From IMG/VR virus record IMGVR_UViG_3300022848_000583, positions 1 through 55,610 of that record: a stretch of 55,610 nucleotides of DNA. One strand, 5' to 3'. Every line of letters starts with the position of its first letter. The first letter of the stretch is position 1. Shown in pieces: positions 50,760 to 55,610 of this stretch. The position numbers were made by a program, and so were the translations under genes. The stretch comes from a virus. The notes below the pieces were generated by a model. It was not told the DNA's origin. It saw only the letters and a program-made list of their open reading frames with translations, and searched no databases.

Positions 50760-51463
50760 CCTAATGCTATTGCATACTCAATTGCTGTTGCTTCAGTAAG
50801 ACCACCACCACTTGCGGTAGCAAAACTTAGTGTACCACTGCCGTTTGTAGTCAACACTTGATCGGCAGTACCGTCACTTGTAGGGAAAGTGTACGCACTG
50901 TTGATTGTAATACTGCCAGCGTGTAAACCTACTTGTGATACGGTCAAGTCACCTGTGCTTGCACCTGTTGCTGTGGTGGTACCTAGTACAAAAACATCTG
51001 CGCTTTCGTCCCATATGATCGCGGCATTGTCGCCTGTGCTACCACGCTCAAATATAAATCCTAAATCGTTCGCATTACTACCGGCACCACTGTTTAATTC
51101 TATTAAACTATCTGATATGGTACTGTTTGTTGTGTTTATTGTTGTGGTGAGTCCACTTACTGTTAAGTTACCTGTAACTACTGCATTGTTGGCATTTAGT
51201 GTGCCCACCGTTATTGGTGCGTAGCTTGTTGGTACTAGGTTGGCATCTCCCGCACCGCCTGAGTTAGTGAATGCTGTATAGAACGAGTTGTCTGTTTCGC
51301 TCCAGTATACAGCGACGTTTGAAACCAAACCGTTTGCTCTGTTGAAAACAAATCCAACATCACTGTCGTTGGATGTTGACCCTTGATGCAGGACCAACAG
51401 TGGGTCATTAAACACTGTGCTGTCTGAGTTTAAGAATGATAATGGCGGTCTAGTTAATGGCAT
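50756..51463 (-). CDS. Tail fibre/hinge-like protein
   Basis: The 235-residue protein has two related segments (SDVGFVFNRANGLVSNVAVYW and NDLGFIFERGSTGDNAAIIW) and a GNLTVSGLTTTINTT stalk motif shared with the large fibre. It probably forms a fibre segment. The late-type octamer AATAAATA at 51492-51499 may serve it. Confidence 0.6.
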   Translation of the reverse strand: MPLTRPPLSFLNSDSTVFNDPLLVLHQGSTSNDSDVGFVFNRANGLVSNVAVYWSETDNSFYTAFTNSGGAGDANLVPTSYAPITVGTLNANNAVVTGNLTVSGLTTTINTTNSTISDSLIELNSGAGSNANDLGFIFERGSTGDNAAIIWDESADVFVLGTTTATGASTGDLTVSQVGLHAGSITINSAYTFPTSDGTADQVLTTNGSGTLSFATASGGGLTEATAIEYAIALG

Positions 51464-51503
51464 AATATAAGTCTATAAAAATATGTGTATATATTTATTC
51501 AAA

Positions 51504-51533
51504 AATAAAGGGACACCTAAATGTCCCTTTATT
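51504..51533 (-). terminator. Rho-independent terminator after the large fibre gene
   Basis: Perfect 11-base-pair stem (51504-51514 with 51523-51533, 8-base loop). A T-rich tract (TTTATTTTTG) covers and follows the minus-strand 3' end. It separates the large fibre gene from the fibre genes that follow. Confidence 0.85.
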
Positions 51534-51555
51534 GTGTTGCTTAAGATATTGCAGG

Positions 51556-54500
51556 TTATACTTTACCTACAACTACCTCAATGGTTGCTTTTACACCATC
51601 TTCTAGTGTTTCTAGTGCTTTACCAATCACAGTACCTGTTGCTGGGTTGGCGTGTGCTTTCGCATAACCAAATCCTGCTGATACCATCATGTCACCTTTG
51701 ACTACTGGACCAATTGCTAAACATGGAACACGGCCCATAAGTGCCAGTGCTACAACATTAGAACCTGTTAGTCCACCATTCATCAAGTGAGCTGGGTTGG
51801 TTGAAACAATACCTGCTACACGTCTTGAATCTTCTGTAGCAGTTGTTACTTCTTGTGCTCCACCAAACTCAAGTACTGTGGCTGCTGAATAGTTAGCATC
51901 TGCTTGATAGTTCTCAGCCAAGTCAGCGTAAAGTGATTCAGTAGCAGTACCAACAAAGTAAGTTGCTGTAACATTACCACTAAAGTTTCCGTGTACTGCT
52001 TGTACTGTTCCTGTTGCGTTAAGACTTGCAACACGAACATTACCAGCTGAGCTGTAAATTACAGCCTTACTGTTAACCACTGTATCAGCAACTGAAGTAT
52101 CAACTAAGTTTAGTTCAGCGGCTGTTGAACTAACAGCAGTACCGTTGATTAACAATGATGAAACATCGGTTGCTTTGTTAAGCACCCACTTGTCGCCTGA
52201 GTTGGCGTAAGTAATTGTAGCACTTGCGCCATCGACTGTAATACCAGCACCGTCTGCAGTTGCGGCATCTGCGGCACCTGAAGCAAGAACAATGTTTTTA
52301 TCATCAACTGTTAACGTTGTTGAATTGATTGTTGTTGTAGTACCGTTAACAGTGAAGTCACCGCTAACAATCAAGTTGTCGTCAACTGTAACTGTTCCGC
52401 CTGCTGAATCAATTGTTAATCCACCGCTTGTTGTATCAATCTCGTTCGCACCTGTAACACCAACTTGGATGTTTTGTGCTGTGAGTTGACCAGTTACATC
52501 ACCAGTTACAGCACCAGTTACAGCACCAGCAAATGCGGCTGATGTTACTGTACCTGTGCTTGGATTGTAATGTACACCGGTGTCATAGTTGACTGCTGTT
52601 AATGCACCACTAGTAGCTGAAGCAAAATACAAGTTAAAGTTTGTATTTGTTGCTTCGTCTTGAGCAATAGTAGCACCAGCGGCTGCCCAACTTAGTGTGC
52701 CTGAGGCATCACTAACAAGAGCGTAACCGCTTACACTTGCATCTTCTGCTGGCAGTGTCCAAGTAATGTTTGAACCCACTGTGGCTGGAGCTTGGAATGC
52801 AACAAAGTTACTGCTGTCTGCATCATTAAAGCGTAAATCACCTTGGTTACCTGTTACGAGATCAGTTACATATAATGTACCAAGCCTGTTGCTTGAGCTA
52901 CCAATGTTTTGGGTAGAATTGGCTGCCGGTACTAAGTGTCCATCTGTGTCAATTGTCCAACGTAGTGTTGCGGCACCTGCTCCTGCGTAGATCTTAGCAC
53001 CATTGTCTGCGGCTTCAAACTGTACATAACCATTTGGTGACTCTAGTGCAGCCACTGTTGAAGTTGTAATAATTCTACGTACTTCAATCTTGTCGCCTGT
53101 TGCTGGAGCCTCAGTAAATGTTAGTGTAGTTCCGCTAACACTGTATGCTGTGGTTGGAAGCTGTACAACACCGTTAATACTTGCAATTACGCCTGCTGTT
53201 GTAGCTGCCGCACCAAGTGTAAAGCCTGTTGTACTATCATCACCGTCAAATGTATCACTAGCAAGTACAGTAAATTCACTACCTGCTGCGGTCCATTCAC
53301 TGCCATTGTAAAACTCTAAATTAGCAATACTGGTGTTAAAACGTATCATACCAGCAGTGTTGGTACCACCAACACTGCCTGGACGTTGTGCTGTTGTACC
53401 ACTTGGTATCAAGATACTGTCTGTGGTGTTGATTTGCAGTTTAGCACCAGTAACCAAAGTACTTACTGAGGCACTATTACCAATCAACACCTGATCGTAA
53501 CCACTTGCACTACGTGCCCAAAGCAATGATGTGTCATTTGCACCATAAACTTTAACATCGTAGTTAGCAGTTTGATCAGTATTGAGTAGCGCACCGCCAC
53601 CAACATTGATGTTACCACCAATACCAGCACCACCAGTACCTGTAATTACCAATGCACCTGTGATATCGCTTGTGCTTGCTGTACCTGATGTGCCAACAAT
53701 GTTGCCTGCTAGTGTCGAAACACCACTTGCATCAAGTGAAGTAAATGCACCAGTACTAGCACTTGCGGCACCAATTGGTGTTCCGTCAACTGCACCACCG
53801 TTAATGTCAACGTTACCACTACTAAAGTTAGTAGCAACCAATGTTGTAACGTTACCGTTGGTTGCGTTTACACCAGTTGATGTAGTATTTTGTGCATTAA
53901 CTGTTGTGCCTGTTAGTGTTGTAATGTTGCCGCTGGTACTGTTTATTGTGGTACTTGTTGTTGTCTGTCCGTGTATTGTAGGAGCAGTAAGTGTTGTAAT
54001 ATTACCAGTAGTAGCATTAACTGTAGTACTTGTTGTGGTTTGTGCATCAATGGTTGGTGATGTCAATGTTGTAATATTACCAGCTGTTGCATTAACTGTA
54101 GCACTATTGAGTATTGTTGCATCTACTTGTGCTACAGTTGAAGTACCTGAAGCACTTAGTGTTGTAAATGCACCAGTACTAGCACTTGCGGCACCAATTG
54201 GTGTTCCGTCAACTGCACCACCACCAACATCAACATTACTTGAGCTAAAGTTTGTTGCAACCAGGGTTGTATTGATAACATCAGTTGCTGTTAGTGTAGT
54301 AATATTACCTGTTGTAGCGTTAACAGTTGTACTTGTTGTGGTTTGTGCATCAATTGTTGGTGATGTCAACGTTGTAATATTACCAGCTGTTGCGTTAAGC
54401 GTAGTAGTTGTTGTGGTTTGTGCATCAATTGTTGGTGATGTCAACGTTGTAATATTACCAGCTGTGGTATTAAGTGAAGCACTGTTTAATACAGTAGCAT

Positions 54501-55610
54501 CAACTTGAGCAACTGTTGATGTACCACTTGCACTTATTGTTGTAAATGCACCAGAGCCTTGTGACGAAACACCAATGTTAGTACCGTCAATTGTACCGCC
54601 ATTAATATCAACGTTACCTGAGCTAAAGTTTGTTGCAACCAATGTGGTGTTAATTACATTTGTGGATGTTAGTGTTGTAATGGAACCAGTTGTGGCTTTT
54701 ACTAGTTTGTTAAAGTTCCAACTGTCATCTGCACTTGCGTATGTAATGGTTGCGGAGGCACCGTCAACTGTAATACCAGCACCGTTAGCGGATGCGGCAT
54801 CTGCGGCACCGTCAGCAATAGTAATGTTCAAATCCTCAACATTAAGTGTTGCTGTGTTAATAGTTGTTGTATCACCTTCAACTGTCAAGTCACCAGTGAT
54901 AATAACATCACCACCAACGTTTAAGTTTTCACCAATACCAACGCCGCCTGTAACAACTACCGCACCAGAACTTGCATTGCCGCTGCCTTGTGAACTTGTA
55001 ACAGTTGTATTACCACTTGCTGTTAATGTAGTAAATGCACCAGTACTAGCACTTGCGGCACCAATTGTGGCTCCGTCTATTGCTCCGCCATTAACATCAA
55101 CATTACTTGAGCTAAAGTTTGTAGCAACCAATGTGGTGTTAATTACATTTGTTGCGGTTAGTGTGGTTACATTACCTGTCGTGGCATTGAGTGTGGTAGT
55201 TGTGGTTGTTTGTGCATCAATGGTTGGTGATGTGAGTGTAGTAATGTTACCAGCGGTAGCATTTAGTGTAGCACCGTTCAGTATGGTTGCGTCTACTTGC
55301 GCTACTGTTGAAGTACCCGAAGCACTTAGTGTTGTAATATTACCAGTTGTAGCATTAAGTGTGGTAGTTGTGGTAGTTTGTGCATCAATTGTTGGTGATG
55401 TAAGTGTTGTGATGTTACCAGTTGTAGCGTTAAGTGTAGTACTTGTAGTAGTTTGTGCATCAATTGTTGGGCTAGTAAGCGTAGTGATGTTACCTGCTGT
55501 ACTGTTTAATGCTGGAATAGTAGCAGTTGCGGCATTTAATGTTGTAACTAAGCCTGCGCTTATAACAACTTCACCAGTACCATTTGGTGTTAGTGTAATG
55601 TCACCATCAG
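51556..55610 (-). CDS. Large tail fibre protein, 5' end missing
   Basis: The frame is open from the window edge to the stop at 51556, giving at least 1350 residues; the apparent start near 55131 is an internal TTG, and the frame continues past it. The N-terminal half consists of repeats such as AGNITTLTSPTIDAQTTTSTT, typical of a trimeric fibre shaft. A GFTLGAAATTAGVIASINGVVQL module near the middle is common in phage fibres. The last 145 residues match the IMC-like domain of gene 49717-50394. It is probably the receptor-facing long fibre. Confidence 0.82.
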   Translation of the reverse strand, partial: DGDITLTPNGTGEVVISAGLVTTLNAATATIPALNSTAGNITTLTSPTIDAQTTTSTTLNATTGNITTLTSPTIDAQTTTTTTLNATTGNITTLSASGTSTVAQVDATILNGATLNATAGNITTLTSPTIDAQTTTTTTLNATTGNVTTLTATNVINTTLVATNFSSSNVDVNGGAIDGATIGAASASTGAFTTLTASGNTTVTSSQGSGNASSGAVVVTGGVGIGENLNVGGDVIITGDLTVEGDTTTINTATLNVEDLNITIADGAADAASANGAGITVDGASATITYASADDSWNFNKLVKATTGSITTLTSTNVINTTLVATNFSSGNVDINGGTIDGTNIGVSSQGSGAFTTISASGTSTVAQVDATVLNSASLNTTAGNITTLTSPTIDAQTTTTTTLNATAGNITTLTSPTIDAQTTTSTTVNATTGNITTLTATDVINTTLVATNFSSSNVDVGGGAVDGTPIGAASASTGAFTTLSASGTSTVAQVDATILNSATVNATAGNITTLTSPTIDAQTTTSTTVNATTGNITTLTAPTIHGQTTTSTTINSTSGNITTLTGTTVNAQNTTSTGVNATNGNVTTLVATNFSSGNVDINGGAVDGTPIGAASASTGAFTSLDASGVSTLAGNIVGTSGTASTSDITGALVITGTGGAGIGGNINVGGGALLNTDQTANYDVKVYGANDTSLLWARSASGYDQVLIGNSASVSTLVTGAKLQINTTDSILIPSGTTAQRPGSVGGTNTAGMIRFNTSIANLEFYNGSEWTAAGSEFTVLASDTFDGDDSTTGFTLGAAATTAGVIASINGVVQLPTTAYSVSGTTLTFTEAPATGDKIEVRRIITTSTVAALESPNGYVQFEAADNGAKIYAGAGAATLRWTIDTDGHLVPAANSTQNIGSSSNRLGTLYVTDLVTGNQGDLRFNDADSSNFVAFQAPATVGSNITWTLPAEDASVSGYALVSDASGTLSWAAAGATIAQDEATNTNFNLYFASATSGALTAVNYDTGVHYNPSTGTVTSAAFAGAVTGAVTGDVTGQLTAQNIQVGVTGANEIDTTSGGLTIDSAGGTVTVDDNLIVSGDFTVNGTTTTINSTTLTVDDKNIVLASGAADAATADGAGITVDGASATITYANSGDKWVLNKATDVSSLLINGTAVSSTAAELNLVDTSVADTVVNSKAVIYSSAGNVRVASLNATGTVQAVHGNFSGNVTATYFVGTATESLYADLAENYQADANYSAATVLEFGGAQEVTTATEDSRRVAGIVSTNPAHLMNGGLTGSNVVALALMGRVPCLAIGPVVKGDMMVSAGFGYAKAHANPATGTVIGKALETLEDGVKATIEVVVGKV
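51962..52022. repeat. 61-base exact repeat, copy B
   Basis: Identical to 50129-50189; lies at the start of the shared C-terminal fibre domain. Confidence 0.9.
53820..55560 (-). repeat. Degenerate tandem repeats of the fibre shaft
   Basis: Units of about 60 bases coding for N-A-T-x-G-N-I-T-T-L-T-S-P-T-I-D-A-Q-T-T-T recur more than eight times. They are broken by blocks coding for LVATNFSSxNVDxxGGxxDG and ASGTSTVAQVDAT. Near-identity of neighbouring units suggests repeated duplication. Confidence 0.85.

Noticed and set aside
53582-54508. A 308-codon plus-strand open frame opposite the fibre repeats
   Set aside because: It is the antisense shadow of the repeat-rich fibre gene; the residues are low-complexity Val/Pro/Ala runs, and there is no ribosome site.
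53820-55560. CRISPR array
   Set aside because: The repeats are coding, in frame, degenerate and without unique spacers.
1-55610. tRNA genes
   Set aside because: No cloverleaf was seen in the intergenic gaps, which are short; a dedicated tRNA search was not possible.

Overview
The window is a long piece of an AT-rich, densely packed T4-like myovirus genome of the marine cyanophage/pelagiphage type. The organism is inferred from gene content. It carries recognisable T4 core genes: gp32, uvsX, a uvsY-like gene, gp17 and gp16 terminase, gp18 sheath, gp19 tube, gp4, gp13, gp14-like, gp15 and a gp1-type dNMP kinase. It also has late-promoter octamers of the NATAAATA/CTAAATAC type and the host-like accessory genes usual in ocean phages (pstS, MazG, 2OG-Fe oxygenases, radical SAM enzymes, nucleotide-sugar genes). 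The host cannot be read directly. Azotobacter FdI-like ferredoxin and PhoB-like boxes point to a proteobacterium. No tRNA or CRISPR was seen, and there is no gene-free stretch longer than about 160 bases.

Layout. 1-1.45 kb: a phosphate-stress unit on the minus strand (PstS plus a truncated lipoprotein gene), both preceded by PhoB-like direct repeats. 1.45-6.6 kb: a surface-sugar cluster (two glycosyltransferases, two epimerase/dehydratases, an FkbM methyltransferase and a very short split transketolase pair), mostly on the plus strand. 6.5-12.2 kb, minus strand: DUF2452-like protein, 7Fe ferredoxin, glycosyltransferase-like protein, MazG-like protein, a radical SAM enzyme, a conserved 448-residue protein, a nucleotidyltransferase-cupin fusion and a methyltransferase. 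12.2-13.9 kb: UvsY-like and UvsX. 13.9-18.8 kb: a tightly overlapping six-gene cassette (three radical SAM enzymes, a sulfotransferase-like protein, a 2OG-Fe oxygenase-like protein and an SDR), between uvsX and the gp32 terminator. 18.8-21.9 kb: gp32 with its own sigma-70 promoter, a conserved protein and a second 2OG-Fe oxygenase. 21.9-24.9 kb: the large terminase, broken into two genes by an atypically split intein with a free-standing HNH homing endonuclease between the halves. 24.9-32.3 kb: an HNH nuclease, an SGNH-like protein, a staphylococcal-nuclease homologue, and a run of acidic/lysine-rich proteins plus a lytic transglycosylase, several with N-termini resembling T4 capsid-targeting sequences. 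32.3-39.8 kb: gp16, gp4, a tube-like protein, gp19 and an oversized gp18. 39.8-47.4 kb: mixed strands with gp1, gp13, gp14-like, gp15 and a Nudix hydrolase. 47.4-55.6 kb: tail-fibre genes; the largest runs off the window end.

How the parts fit. Early/middle replication-recombination genes (gp32, UvsX, UvsY-like) lie next to metabolic cassettes. Late structural genes are read mainly on the minus strand from promoter octamers that often contain the stop codon of the gene before and sometimes sit only 3-6 bases from the next start codon. The strongest candidates for new biology are the split-intein terminase with a duplicated Walker B peptide at the break, the radical SAM/sulfotransferase cassette together with a phage ferredoxin, and the set of putative capsid-targeted proteins.
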